36,976 bases of DNA from Thermoanaerobaculia bacterium (GCA_030429235.1 JAUIDB010000036.1:1-36976), one strand, 5' to 3'. Shown: positions 7,331 through 15,992, counted from the first letter of the stretch. The notes: a model not told the origin generated them from the letters alone. Translations and numbers: made by a program.

Positions 7331-8152
7331 GACAACTCATCGATCCACCCCGCGAGTCGTGACCTCGCGCACCTCGTCGACCTGTTCACCTTTCAGGGCG
7401 CCCCCCACAACCAGGACCCTGACCATGAGATCCAGATCCTGGTGAACCACGGTTACGTGGTGGGCTACTCGCCGACTCGGCTCCAGCCAGCCTGGGCTGC
7501 CTACCGGGTCGCAGGTTTCGAGCAGGACTTCGGCTTCGACCGACCCCATCTCTACTACGAAGACCACCGGCTCGATCCCAACCTGCAAATCGGATCGGGT
7601 ACCTTCGGGCAGCAGGACGGAGTTCGGTACCACGTCGGCCACATGGTTCCCAACGAAGTCATCAACCGGCAGTTCGGTCGGCTGGCCCAGATGGAGACCT
7701 TCTTCATGTCGAACATGAGCCCCCAGAGAGGGTCACTCAACACCGGTGTCTGGCTCGCCCTGGAGAACTCGATCCGCAAGATCGAAGACACGCCCGACAA
7801 GGATCACGTGTGGGCAATCGTCGGCCCCATCTTCGGCGATGCACCCGCCGAGATCGTGCGCCCCAACGGGCTCAGAGTTCCGATCCCCGACGCGTACTAC
7901 TGCTTGACGGTGGACCCGTTTCGCTATCCCTGGGACCGTGAGAGCAACGTCGACATCGCCTGCTTGCGCATTCCACAGTCCGCGCCCGGCGGAACTCCAC
8001 TCCCCGACTTCCTGACGGATCTCGCCGCCATCGAAGCCGAGACCAAGCTCGACTTCTTCCCGCGCTGGTCGACCGACCTCGGTGATGTCGCGCCCCCTGG
8101 AGAACTCTCCCCCGCCCGCTCTCGGCATCGTCTGCTCGATCAGTTCGTCTGA
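7328..8152 (+). CDS. DNA/RNA non-specific endonuclease (NUC1/Serratia nuclease family)
   Basis: A 274-residue beta-beta-alpha-metal nuclease. The catalytic core reads YHVGHMVPNEV (catalytic His105), then MSNMSPQRGSLNTGVWLALE with Asn138 (metal ligand) and Glu146, and Arg150, all spaced as in the Serratia enzyme (His89, Asn119, Glu127, Arg131). The usual DRGH motif is HVGH here, so the Asp-Arg pair is lost while His and metal ligand remain. HVWAIVGPIF is the family beta strand after the active site. There is no signal peptide with the TTG start, unlike the typical secreted members, so it may act inside the cell or leave by another route. It diverges from an AraC-type regulator. Activity is likely but unproven because of the altered motif. 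Confidence 0.83.
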   Translation: MDNSSIHPASRDLAHLVDLFTFQGAPHNQDPDHEIQILVNHGYVVGYSPTRLQPAWAAYRVAGFEQDFGFDRPHLYYEDHRLDPNLQIGSGTFGQQDGVRYHVGHMVPNEVINRQFGRLAQMETFFMSNMSPQRGSLNTGVWLALENSIRKIEDTPDKDHVWAIVGPIFGDAPAEIVRPNGLRVPIPDAYYCLTVDPFRYPWDRESNVDIACLRIPQSAPGGTPLPDFLTDLAAIEAETKLDFFPRWSTDLGDVAPPGELSPARSRHRLLDQFV

Positions 8153-8187
8153 GCGTCCGCCGGCCCAACTCGACGTCGCCACCGAGC

Positions 8188-8204
8188 CCCGTGGCCGCCA
8201 CGGG
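8188..8204. terminator. Hairpin after the nuclease gene
   Basis: CCCGTGGC (8188-8195) and GCCACGGG (8197-8204) are perfect arms; sterically this is six base pairs around a 5-nt loop. CCGAG (8182-8186) and CTCGG (8215-8219) can form an outer stem. It lies 35 nt after the nuclease stop. There is no T-run, so this is a weak candidate. Confidence 0.3.
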
Positions 8205-8210
8205 CAATGG

Positions 8211-8225
8211 TAGTCTCGGGCCATC
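8211..8225 (+). promoter_or_regulatory. TAGTCT -10-like hexamer
   Basis: TAGTCT (8211-8216) is 9 nt before GTG 8226. No Shine-Dalgarno is present. It is part of the TANNNT pattern seen before SD-less first genes in this window. Confidence 0.3.
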
Positions 8226-9854
8226 GTGAGTCCAATAGCGCAAGCAACCTTCGACGAGCGCCATCCCCTCAAAGGCCCTCGCTATTGGAGTCGCAAGGGT
8301 ACCGAAGGTCCCTGGGACGTCGTGGTTGTCGGCTCCGGCATGGGAGGACTGACCACCGGCGCCTTACTCGCCGACCTGGGCTACCGAGTTCTGATGCTCG
8401 AACAGCACTACGTGCCCGGCGGGTTCACCCATGCCTTCAGCCACAAGGGCTGGGTCTGGGACGTCGGGGTTCATGCCATCGGCGAAGTGACCGGACACAC
8501 TCTGTCGGGCCGTCTCCTGCGCCACCTCACCCGGGACCGACTCCAGTGGGCCTCGCTGGGTCCGGTCTACGAGGAGTTCCATTTTCCGGATGGACTTCGC
8601 GTCGATTTCCCCGACGACCCCGCACAGTTTCGAGCCAACCTGGTGGCCGCCTTTCCCCAGGAGGCCACCGCGATCGACCGTTACCTGCGGGTCGTTCGCG
8701 AGGCGGCAACGGCGATGCAGAATCACTATGCCTCCCGGGCGGCCCCCGCATGGACCGCCCCGCTCTTGGAGGCCTGGGCCTCGTGGCGGGTTCGACCCTG
8801 GTTGCAACGTACCGTAGAGGAGGTCCTCGGAAGCCTCACTGACGACGCCAGGCTGCGAGCGGTGCTCGCAGCCCAGTGGGGCTACTACGGCACCCCTCCC
8901 TCACAGGCTGCCTTCGGGATCCAGGCGATCGTGACCAAACACTTCCTCCACGGCGCCTACTATCCGGTGGGCGGAGCCCAGGAGATCGCCCGCTGCCTCT
9001 GCCGCACCATCGCCGAGTCGGGCGGCTGGACCCGAGTGGTCGCCGATGTCGAGCAGGTGTTGGTCGAGAACGGGCGCGCCACCGGAGTGCGTCTCGTCGA
9101 CGGCGAGGAGATCCGGGCCGCCAGAGTCGTCGTGGCCTCGGGGATCGGAGCTTCACTCGACCTGTTGCCCGAAACACTCCGCGCGGATCCGTGGAGCGAA
9201 GACGTACGATCCGTCGGTGCGGGACCGGCCCACCTCTGCCTCTACCTGGGTTTCCGCGGCGATCCTCGTCACGCCGGAGCTTCGGGAGCCAACAAGTGGT
9301 TCTACCGCACATGGGACTGGGACGAAGCCGTCTGGAACGTCACATCCGACCGGGCTCTCGAACCGTCTCCTGTGCTCTACACCAGTTTTCCTTCACTCAA
9401 GGATCCAGCCCATGACCCGGGTACCGAGGAACTGCACACCGGTGAAGTCGTGACCTTCGTACCGTGGCGAGAGTTCCAGCCCTGGGCATCGAGCCCGTGG
9501 CGCCGGCGCGGGAAGGACTACGAGGACTTCAAGCAGCGACTGACCCAGCAGATCCTCGACCAGCTCTTCGCCGAGATGCCGGACCTCGAACCCCTGGTCG
9601 CCTACTCCGAACTCTCCACCCCGGTTTCGACCGAGACCTTCTGTCGCCCGCTGCGCGGCTCGATCTACGGCCTCGACGCCACCCCCGAGCGCTTTCAGAA
9701 CCGCAAACTGCGGCCACGTGGTCCGGTTCAAGATCTGTACTTCTCGGGTGGCGATGTCACCTCCGGAGGGGTGATGGGCGCCTTTGCGGGGGGGCTGCTG
9801 GCGGCACTGGCCATGGAACCACTGGCGGTAGGGCGTCGCCTGCGGAAGCTCTAG
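8226..9854 (+). CDS. FAD/NAD(P)-dependent oxidoreductase, carotenoid isomerase/retinol saturase-like
   Basis: A 542-residue flavoprotein of the phytoene desaturase superfamily. The N-terminal Rossmann motif is DVVVVGSGMGGLTTGALLA (about residues 32-50), followed by VLMLEQHYVPGGFTHAF, the segment typical of CrtISO, CrtH and retinol saturase. VVVASGIGASLDLLP is the second FAD contact. The C-terminus has GSIYGLDATPERFQN and LYFSGGDVTSGGVMGAFAGG, the conserved FAD-closing region. These enzymes isomerise or saturate polyene chains of carotenoids and retinoids; no other carotenoid gene lies nearby, so the substrate is open. The start is GTG 8226. It is followed after 9 nt by the MOSC gene and then the efflux gene, suggesting one transcript. 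Confidence 0.87.
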   Translation: MSPIAQATFDERHPLKGPRYWSRKGTEGPWDVVVVGSGMGGLTTGALLADLGYRVLMLEQHYVPGGFTHAFSHKGWVWDVGVHAIGEVTGHTLSGRLLRHLTRDRLQWASLGPVYEEFHFPDGLRVDFPDDPAQFRANLVAAFPQEATAIDRYLRVVREAATAMQNHYASRAAPAWTAPLLEAWASWRVRPWLQRTVEEVLGSLTDDARLRAVLAAQWGYYGTPPSQAAFGIQAIVTKHFLHGAYYPVGGAQEIARCLCRTIAESGGWTRVVADVEQVLVENGRATGVRLVDGEEIRAARVVVASGIGASLDLLPETLRADPWSEDVRSVGAGPAHLCLYLGFRGDPRHAGASGANKWFYRTWDWDEAVWNVTSDRALEPSPVLYTSFPSLKDPAHDPGTEELHTGEVVTFVPWREFQPWASSPWRRRGKDYEDFKQRLTQQILDQLFAEMPDLEPLVAYSELSTPVSTETFCRPLRGSIYGLDATPERFQNRKLRPRGPVQDLYFSGGDVTSGGVMGAFAGGLLAALAMEPLAVGRRLRKL

Positions 9855-9863
9855 CGGCGCTCG

Positions 9864-10400
9864 ATGGACCTTCGACAGCTCACCGAGCAGTTCGGCGCCG
9901 GCGGCCGCATCGAAGCCATCCTGCTCCGTAGCGCGCGGCGGGGTCCGGTCGAAGCGTCCTCCGAGGCGGAGGCGGTCCCCGGCCGAGGGCTGCTCGGCGA
10001 CCATCGGGCTGAACGACTGCGCCGCGGAACGGCGAGACGGCGACGCGAGCTGACACTGGTCCAGTACGAACACCTACCCCTGATCGCCGCCTGGAGTGGT
10101 CTCCGGACGCTGGACCCCGCCCGCCTGCGCCGCAACCTCGTGCTTTCGGGCCTCAATCTCTTGGCCATGCGATCGCCGTTTCCCGATCACCCGCTGGTGT
10201 GGCAGTTGGGACCGGAGGTTCAGATCGAGATCACCGGACCCTGCGATCCCTGTTCCCGCATGGAGCGGGAGCTCGGAACTGGCGGCTACAACGCCCTCCG
10301 GGGCCACGGCGGGGTCACCGCCCGCATCCTCCGCGGCGGCACCCTCCGCGTCGGCGATCCGGTGCACCTGGCCGCGGAGGCGGGACGGCCCACCGACTAG
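9864..10400 (+). CDS. MOSC domain protein
   Basis: A 178-residue single MOSC (molybdenum cofactor sulfurase C-terminal) domain. Diagnostic segments are VPGRGLLGDHRAERL, LRRNLVLSGLNLL, EITGPCDPCSRMER with the conserved Cys, and YNALRGHGGVTARILRGG followed by LRVGDPVHL. Stand-alone MOSC proteins such as YiiM reduce N-hydroxylated compounds or carry sulfur to metal centres using molybdenum cofactor. The conserved Cys in CDPC is present. The gene sits 9 nt after the flavoprotein gene and 9 nt before the efflux ATG, so it is probably co-transcribed. Molybdopterin synthesis is represented in this window by moaA at 30955. The substrate is unknown. Confidence 0.88.
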   Translation: MDLRQLTEQFGAGGRIEAILLRSARRGPVEASSEAEAVPGRGLLGDHRAERLRRGTARRRRELTLVQYEHLPLIAAWSGLRTLDPARLRRNLVLSGLNLLAMRSPFPDHPLVWQLGPEVQIEITGPCDPCSRMERELGTGGYNALRGHGGVTARILRGGTLRVGDPVHLAAEAGRPTD

Positions 10401-10409
10401 ACTCCGTTG

Positions 10410-11633
10410 ATGGCGGACCACCCCGACCCCGAGCGCACCCGCGCGCAACTGCCGATGGCGGAGTTCGTCTCGTTGGTGGCACTCCTGAGTGCCCTGGTCG
10501 CCCTGGCGATCGACGCAATCCTCCCCGCCCTGCCCGACATCGGCCAAACTCTCGGGGTTTCCGATCCCAACCGCACCCAACTTGTGGTCTCCGTCTTCTT
10601 TGTCGGCCTGAGTCTGGGTCAGATGATCGCCGGACCACTGTCCGACGCGATCGGCCGCCGGCCCGTGGTCGGCATCGGCCTGGTCGTTTTCGCCCTCGGC
10701 TGCCTCGGCGCCATCCTGGCCCCGAGCCTCGAGTCGCTCCTACTGGCTCGCTGCCTACAAGGGGTTGGCCTCGCCTGTCCGCGCATCGCCAGCCTGGCCC
10801 TGGTGCGGGATCTCTTTCGCGGCGATGCGATGGCCCGAGTTCTCTCCTTCGTGATGGCCGTCTTCATCCTCGTTCCCCTGGTCGCTCCTGCCCTCGGGCA
10901 GCTGGTCCTCCAGGTCGCCGACTGGCGGGCGATCTTCGGCCTGTTCTTGCTTCTCGCCGCCGTCATCGGGATCTGGTTCGCCTGGCGTCAACCGGAGACC
11001 CTGGCCCCCCACCACCGCAGGCCGCTAGCCCTTCCCCGGCTCGCCGCCGCGACGCGAGAGGTTCTGACCTGCCGAACCACCATGGGTTACGTTCTCACCG
11101 CCAGTCTGATCTCAGGGGCCTTCATCGGCTACCTCTCCTCGGCCCAGCAGATCTTCCAGGATCTCTACCAACTCGGCCCGCGGTTTCCCCTGGCGTTCGC
11201 CGCCCTGGCCGCCGCCATCGGTATCGCCTCGGTGGTCAACGGTCGACTGGTGCGAGGCTACGGGATGCGGAAGATGGTGCGCTGGTCGCTGGTTTTCTCC
11301 GCCGTCCTCTCCGTCGGCTTCCTGGCCCTCTTCTGGCGGCAGGGCGGAGTGCCCCCCCTCTCGGCGTTCCTACTCTTCATGTTCCTCAACCTGTTCGCGG
11401 TGGGAATCCTGTTCGGCAATCTGAACTCGCTGGCGATGGAGCCGCTGGGGCATATCGCCGGGCTCGGTGCCGCCGTGGTCGGCTCGGTCACCACGCTGCT
11501 CTCTGCCGGACTGGGCGCTCTCGTCGGGGCCGCGTTCGACGGTACCGTGCTGCCCCTCACCGCCGCCTTCGCCGTAGGGGCCGTCGCCTCGCTTCCGGTC
11601 GTCGCCTGGACCGAACGACTGCCCCGGCCCTAG
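10410..11633 (+). CDS. Bcr/CflA-type multidrug efflux transporter (MFS)
   Basis: A 407-residue major facilitator with 12 predicted helices. The N-terminal half has SLVALLSALVALAIDAILPALPDIG and the antiporter motif region, GLSLGQMIAGPLSDAIGRRP (motif A), then LLLARCLQGVGLACPRIASL (motif C-like). This helix pattern and the ALPDIG segment after helix 1 match the Bcr/CflA drug:proton antiporter group, which exports compounds such as bicyclomycin, chloramphenicol or sulfonamides. ATG 10410 is used; TTG three bases upstream is the alternative. TAGACT ends 6 nt before the ATG and coincides with the MOSC stop, so an internal promoter is possible. The actual substrate cannot be read from sequence. 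Confidence 0.9.
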   Translation: MADHPDPERTRAQLPMAEFVSLVALLSALVALAIDAILPALPDIGQTLGVSDPNRTQLVVSVFFVGLSLGQMIAGPLSDAIGRRPVVGIGLVVFALGCLGAILAPSLESLLLARCLQGVGLACPRIASLALVRDLFRGDAMARVLSFVMAVFILVPLVAPALGQLVLQVADWRAIFGLFLLLAAVIGIWFAWRQPETLAPHHRRPLALPRLAAATREVLTCRTTMGYVLTASLISGAFIGYLSSAQQIFQDLYQLGPRFPLAFAALAAAIGIASVVNGRLVRGYGMRKMVRWSLVFSAVLSVGFLALFWRQGGVPPLSAFLLFMFLNLFAVGILFGNLNSLAMEPLGHIAGLGAAVVGSVTTLLSAGLGALVGAAFDGTVLPLTAAFAVGAVASLPVVAWTERLPRP

Positions 11634-11636
11634 GGC

Positions 11637-11702
11637 CGTCGGAACATCTTCGAACGCCTCGCCGTAGTCCTGAGCACCCGAGGCACCCTTCGAAGTCCGG
11701 CG
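11637..11702 (+). other. Structured spacer: three-segment long hairpin before the permease gene
   Basis: Three stacked stems share one axis: CGTCGGA (11637-11643) with TCCGGCG (11696-11702); CTTCGAA (11648-11654) with TTCGAAG (11689-11695); and GCCTCG (11656-11661) with CGAGGC (11679-11684), around a 17-nt loop. The first two stems abut on the 3' side. It starts 3 nt after the MFS stop and ends 23 nt before the permease ATG. With no U-tract it could be a processed spacer, a Rho-related end or a 5' leader. Confidence 0.6.
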
Positions 11703-11725
11703 TTCTGGGCAACCGGGAGGCGACG

Positions 11726-12973
11726 ATGAAACGTAGAGAAGCACTGAAGATGGCCTTTGCAGCCCTCCGTACCAACAAGCTGCGGTCGTCCCTCACCCTG
11801 GTAGGAATTATTGCCGGAGTGGCCTCGGTGATCTCGGTGATGACCGCCATCTCTGTCGTCCAGGGAGCGATCGAGCAGGAACTGAGCGTGCTAGGCACGA
11901 CCACCTTCCAGGTCCAGAAGTACCCTCCCGGCGACTTCGGCAACGACGTCGACTGGCGCGAGATCCGGCAACGCAAACCGGTCACGGTCGAGAACGCCAA
12001 CGCGGTGCGTGAACGGGTCAAGAACGTCGACCTGGTCGGTGCCGAGCTCTGGCAGGGTGGAGTCTCCGCCAGCTACCGCAACGAGCGCACCAACGGCCGC
12101 CTGTCGGTCGTCGGTGGTACTCCGGAGTACCCCGACAACAACACCCACTACCTCGACTTCGGACGCAACATCACCAACGAAGACGTCGCCGTCGGGCGCA
12201 GCGTCGCCGTGATCGGATTCGGCATCGCCGAGCAACTCTTCCCCTTCATCGATCCGATCGGCAAGGAGATCGAAATCCTGGGCCGCGACTACCAGGTCGT
12301 GGGTGTCTTCGGCGAGAAGAAGTCGAGCCTCGGAGGGAACTTCGACAACTACATCCTCATCCCGGTGAGCCGCTTCCAGCGCGCCTTCGGCATGCGCCAG
12401 GCCGACGGCAGCCTGCGGTCGGTGAACATGACCGTGAGGGCCCGAAGCCCCGAGGTGCTCAACGATGCCATCGAAGAGACTCGGGCGGTGCTGCGGGTCG
12501 AGCGGGGCGTGCCGCCGGGTGCCGACGACGACTTCTACTACTTCACCAACGACAGCATGATCAAACAGGTCGACCACGCGACGGCCGGCGTCAAGGTCGG
12601 CGCCTTCGTCATCGGCATCATCGCCCTGCTCGTGGCGGGTATCGGCATCATGAACATCATGCTGGTCAGCGTCACCGAGCGCACCCGCGAGATCGGGGTG
12701 CGCAAGGCGCTCGGAGCCCGGCGACGAGACATCCTCTGGCAGTTTCTCCTCGAGGCCATTCTCCTCTGCAACGTGGGAGGCGCCCTCGGTGTCGCCACCG
12801 GCGTCGCCCTCGGCAACGTGCTGATTCTCTTCACCTCGTTCGAGGTCTCGATCCCGTTCGACTGGGCCGTTGTCGGCCTCCTGTTCTGTACGGTCATCGG
12901 CCTGGTTTTCGGCCTCTGGCCCGCCCTCCGAGCCTCCCGGCTTCCCCCGATCGCGGCCCTGGGCTACGAGTAG
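11726..12973 (+). CDS. ABC transporter permease, MacB/FtsX type
   Basis: A 415-residue MacB-type permease. It starts with a cytoplasmic helix and TM1 (LRTNKLRSSLTLVGIIAGVA, VISVMTAISVVQGA), then a periplasmic MacB_PCD domain of about 240 residues, then three C-terminal helices of the FtsX domain, including VGAFVIGIIALLVAGIGIMN, the cytoplasmic motif VTERTREIGVRKALGARRRD, and VVGLLFCTVIGLVFGLWPAL. The last residues, ASRLPPIAALGYE, are the usual family end. Such permeases work as mechanotransmission devices or lipoprotein extractors, together with an ATPase and often a membrane-fusion protein. Neither partner is adjacent. ATG 11726 is supported by GGGAGG 5 nt upstream. The same frame stays open far upstream, but that part is the shadow of the MFS gene. 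Confidence 0.92.
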   Translation: MKRREALKMAFAALRTNKLRSSLTLVGIIAGVASVISVMTAISVVQGAIEQELSVLGTTTFQVQKYPPGDFGNDVDWREIRQRKPVTVENANAVRERVKNVDLVGAELWQGGVSASYRNERTNGRLSVVGGTPEYPDNNTHYLDFGRNITNEDVAVGRSVAVIGFGIAEQLFPFIDPIGKEIEILGRDYQVVGVFGEKKSSLGGNFDNYILIPVSRFQRAFGMRQADGSLRSVNMTVRARSPEVLNDAIEETRAVLRVERGVPPGADDDFYYFTNDSMIKQVDHATAGVKVGAFVIGIIALLVAGIGIMNIMLVSVTERTREIGVRKALGARRRDILWQFLLEAILLCNVGGALGVATGVALGNVLILFTSFEVSIPFDWAVVGLLFCTVIGLVFGLWPALRASRLPPIAALGYE

Positions 12974-13022
12974 CCGGGACCCCTCCGACCGCCCGGCGAG
13001 GCGGACGCCACTGGCCCCCTCC

Positions 13023-15992
13023 CTACTGGGACTCGACCACCGACGAAAGCCGGAAGCCACCGCCCCTGCTGGCCTCCGAACCGACCGGTGCGTAGTCGAA
13101 CTCCACGACCTCACCGCGCTCGAAGGTGGCCAGGAGCCGCCAACGAACCTCTTCGGCTGTCTCGAACGCTGCCAGGTCCACTCGCAGGTGGAAGCCGACC
13201 GGATCCGAGATGCCGTGCTCGGCCGCCAGATCCGATCGCTCGACCAGGAACCGCGTCCGATGCACGAACTCGTCGTCGGCGAAGAGATAGAGGTGGAGCG
13301 GTGCCTGCGAGCGAGCCGCGTCCAGGGCCCAACCAGCCAGGATCAAACCACGCTCGGTGCGCCGAGCCGTCGAGAACCTGGACTTGATACCATCCCCGCC
13401 GGTCACGGGAAGCCGAGTCCGATCCGGCAGGACGAGGTGCTCCGCACCGACGTCGGAGCGTTCCAACCGGTGCTCGCCGAAGGCGGGGAACCCGAACGGG
13501 TACTCCAGTTCCGCCGCCGTACCGCCGGGGAGCAGGGCCAGCACGCGCAAAGGCCCCAGCTCCTCGGCATCGATGACTCGACTCGGAACCCGGTACAGGA
13601 ACCCGCCGTAGCGCAGCGCTTCGCCGTAACGCTGACGCAACCCGGTGCGCTCGACGTGGGTTCGACCGGAAGCCAGCACCTGGTCTCCGCCGATCAGTAG
13701 GACTCGCTCGGCCACCCTCAACGCCTCGATATCAGCCGCCCAACCCGCCAACTCGATGCTGCCCTCGCGGACGTCGAAGCGGTCGAGGTACCCTGCCAGG
13801 CGACGCGAATCGATGGTGGCCACATCCCCTCCACATTCGAGCCACTCCCGCCCGATCTCGGCGGTGACCAGCTTCCAGCGGCAACGATTGGAGTCTCCGA
13901 TCCGACGCAACCTGGGTTCCGGTCCGGATCGCAGCCGAAACAACTCGACGTCGTTGCTGCCCGGCACCAGAGCGTCTTCGGCCACCATAGCTGAGAATCG
14001 ATGTTCCTCGCCGTCGAAGTACGAGCGCGTCAACGCCTGGACCACTCCGTTCAGGGCTACCAGCAGATGCACCGGCTCCGGGGCTGAGCCCACGAGGCTA
14101 CCGGTCAGATGGACCGGCTGGAACGCGTCCGCAGGATCGACCGCGCTCAACGCCTCGGGCCAGTCGAGGTCGACCGAGAGCTCGGCATCGCCCTCGATCA
14201 CGAGTTCGCTCAATGGGCGACGCCAGAGATCGCGATAAGGCCCAATCGCATAGTGCCAGGGGTCCTCGAGCGAATCGTCGATCTCCGCCAACCGCAGCAC
14301 GGCCTGATGGCTCGGCACGAGAGGGTCGGTGAAGTGGATCTTGGCCCCGTCCCCGGTGCGCACGGCCCATTTCCCGTTGCGCACGGCCGAACCCTCGAGG
14401 AGGGAGTATCCGTCGAAGGAGAGTCGATCGTCGCTCGCCCCCTCGGTGAGGTCCATCACCGTCGGAACGACGTCGATGATCTCGACATTGCGGTCGCTCT
14501 CGCCCCCTTCGCGCTGCTGCGGTCGCTTCACGAGGAGTGGCACCGGCAGCAGCTCCGCCGCGTTCGTGTCCGTGAGTTCGCGACGACTGTCGCCCGGCTG
14601 GAAACTGACACCATGATCCGCCAGGACCACCACCAAAGCCTCGTCGTAGAGCTCGACCTCCTCGAGCCGGTCGAGAATCTGCCCTAGGAGCCGATCGGTG
14701 AACGCCGCCTGGTGCAGGTAGCGCTGAAACCCCTGGACCACGTGCCAGGGGTCTTCGCTCCAGCGCTCGCGCGCCAGCCCGTGCGGGAACTTGCCCCGAT
14801 CGAGTGGTCCGTACCGCTTCCCGGTCGGGCTGTACTCCCAGGGGACGTGGGGCAAGAGCAGGTGCAGGTAGTACAGCGCCGGATCCTCGGTGGGCTCCAA
14901 CGCGTCCAGAAAGCGGTTCAGGTAGCCGATCTGGTTCTCGGGGCCGTCCACCTCGCGAGTCGAGGCTGCGGTCGATGCCGCAAACCCGCCCCAGTTGTTG
15001 TCGATCGGTGGCAGGTCGGATACCCAGTCGGCCGGCAGCAAGAGGTGCCCCAGGACGATCTTCAGATCGGCAGCCAGCGAGCGTAGGCGCACCTTCAAGG
15101 GCGCGGTGGGGATCTCACCGCAAGCCTCTTCGGGACAGAGCTGGGTGATCGACTCGAACACCACGAAGTCGTTCGCCGAACCGAGTAGCGAGAACAGGTT
15201 CTGCGGATAGCCCTGGTAGTTCGGTAGCTGGCCGTGATTCGGATAGTTCCCGGTGAGCAGGGCCGGGATCGCCAGTGCGGTGGCGTTGGCTACCGAGGTC
15301 GCCTCCGTGTACCAGGTGGCATCTTCGGCAAACCGCGCGAAGGATGGGAACCGACGATCGTCGATTCCACCGTCGGGGTGTCGAAGGGTCGCGAGCGCCA
15401 GTTCGTCGAACACGACGATCACCACGGGGGCCGAGAGTCTCCTCTCGGGCTGCGCGGCGAGCGTGGGAGTGGTAGCGGCCTCCAGGCCCGCGACCCCTGC
15501 GATGCCCGGCGCCATGAGGAACGACACGGGAAAGGTCAGACCTCCCGCCAGCAGCAACGAGATGGTGAATCCAGACCGTGCCTCGATCCATCGTCCCGGG
15601 ACCGAAGCGGCCCCGAGGAGAACGGCCCCCAGCAGAAGCAACGTCTGCCATCCCGCCTCCAGGCCCAACTGCGACCACCCAGGGCGCAGCAGCAGCGTGA
15701 CGAGACCGGCCAGCACGATCCGGTAGGCCGCGGCTCCGAGCCGACGGCGCAGCCGGCGGGCACCCCAGATCAGGCCCCAGAGCACCGTGGGTAGCACCCA
15801 GGAAACAGCACCGAGCAGAATCCAGAGATCGATGGGACGGGATCGGCGCGCCACGAAGAACTCCGGCCCCCGACCGAGGATCTCGTAGAGCGGCTGGGCC
15901 ACCGCGAAGCCGCAGAGCAGGAACAGTACGGCCCAGCGTCCCAGCTCGGAGCCGGGAGGAACGTCGCGACCCCGCGGTTCCCGGCTCTCCAT
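13023..15992 (-). CDS. Large membrane-anchored sulfatase/phosphoethanolamine-transferase-superfamily protein
   Basis: A 989-residue protein. Residues 15-170 contain about five hydrophobic helices. A sulfatase-like alkaline-phosphatase-superfamily domain follows: APVVIVVFDELAL (first metal ligand Asp196), NATALAIPALLTGNYPNHG with candidate nucleophile Thr238, YYLHLLLPHVPWEYSP, VVVLADHGVSF (Asp-His metal pair), and DVVPTVMDLTEG. Thr in place of the Cys or Ser used for formylglycine suggests a phospho-transfer or phosphodiesterase mechanism as in LtaS or EptA rather than sulfate ester cleavage. The last 350 or so residues are beta-rich and unassigned. ATG 15992 overlaps the upstream methyltransferase stop as TGATG, and the two are coupled. 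The active domain should face the periplasm. The substrate is unknown, probably a surface glycan or lipid. Confidence 0.85.
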   Translation of the reverse strand: MESREPRGRDVPPGSELGRWAVLFLLCGFAVAQPLYEILGRGPEFFVARRSRPIDLWILLGAVSWVLPTVLWGLIWGARRLRRRLGAAAYRIVLAGLVTLLLRPGWSQLGLEAGWQTLLLLGAVLLGAASVPGRWIEARSGFTISLLLAGGLTFPVSFLMAPGIAGVAGLEAATTPTLAAQPERRLSAPVVIVVFDELALATLRHPDGGIDDRRFPSFARFAEDATWYTEATSVANATALAIPALLTGNYPNHGQLPNYQGYPQNLFSLLGSANDFVVFESITQLCPEEACGEIPTAPLKVRLRSLAADLKIVLGHLLLPADWVSDLPPIDNNWGGFAASTAASTREVDGPENQIGYLNRFLDALEPTEDPALYYLHLLLPHVPWEYSPTGKRYGPLDRGKFPHGLARERWSEDPWHVVQGFQRYLHQAAFTDRLLGQILDRLEEVELYDEALVVVLADHGVSFQPGDSRRELTDTNAAELLPVPLLVKRPQQREGGESDRNVEIIDVVPTVMDLTEGASDDRLSFDGYSLLEGSAVRNGKWAVRTGDGAKIHFTDPLVPSHQAVLRLAEIDDSLEDPWHYAIGPYRDLWRRPLSELVIEGDAELSVDLDWPEALSAVDPADAFQPVHLTGSLVGSAPEPVHLLVALNGVVQALTRSYFDGEEHRFSAMVAEDALVPGSNDVELFRLRSGPEPRLRRIGDSNRCRWKLVTAEIGREWLECGGDVATIDSRRLAGYLDRFDVREGSIELAGWAADIEALRVAERVLLIGGDQVLASGRTHVERTGLRQRYGEALRYGGFLYRVPSRVIDAEELGPLRVLALLPGGTAAELEYPFGFPAFGEHRLERSDVGAEHLVLPDRTRLPVTGGDGIKSRFSTARRTERGLILAGWALDAARSQAPLHLYLFADDEFVHRTRFLVERSDLAAEHGISDPVGFHLRVDLAAFETAEEVRWRLLATFERGEVVEFDYAPVGSEASRGGGFRLSSVVESQ

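Noticed and set aside
10398-10409. TAGACT 6 nt before the MFS start as a leaderless promoter
   Set aside because: The hexamer overlaps the MOSC stop codon in an apparent operon, so the match may be a coincidence; it was left out of the count of the leaderless pattern.
10199-11725. Long open frame fused in frame to the MacB-type permease
   Set aside because: It is the Pro/Arg/Gly-rich shadow of the MOSC and MFS genes in another frame; the permease homology begins exactly at ATG 11726, which has its own GGGAGG.
12989-13004. Hairpin CCGCC-N6-GGCGG between the permease and sulfatase genes
   Set aside because: Only five base pairs in GC-rich DNA and no T-run; not strong enough to list as a terminator despite the convergent position.
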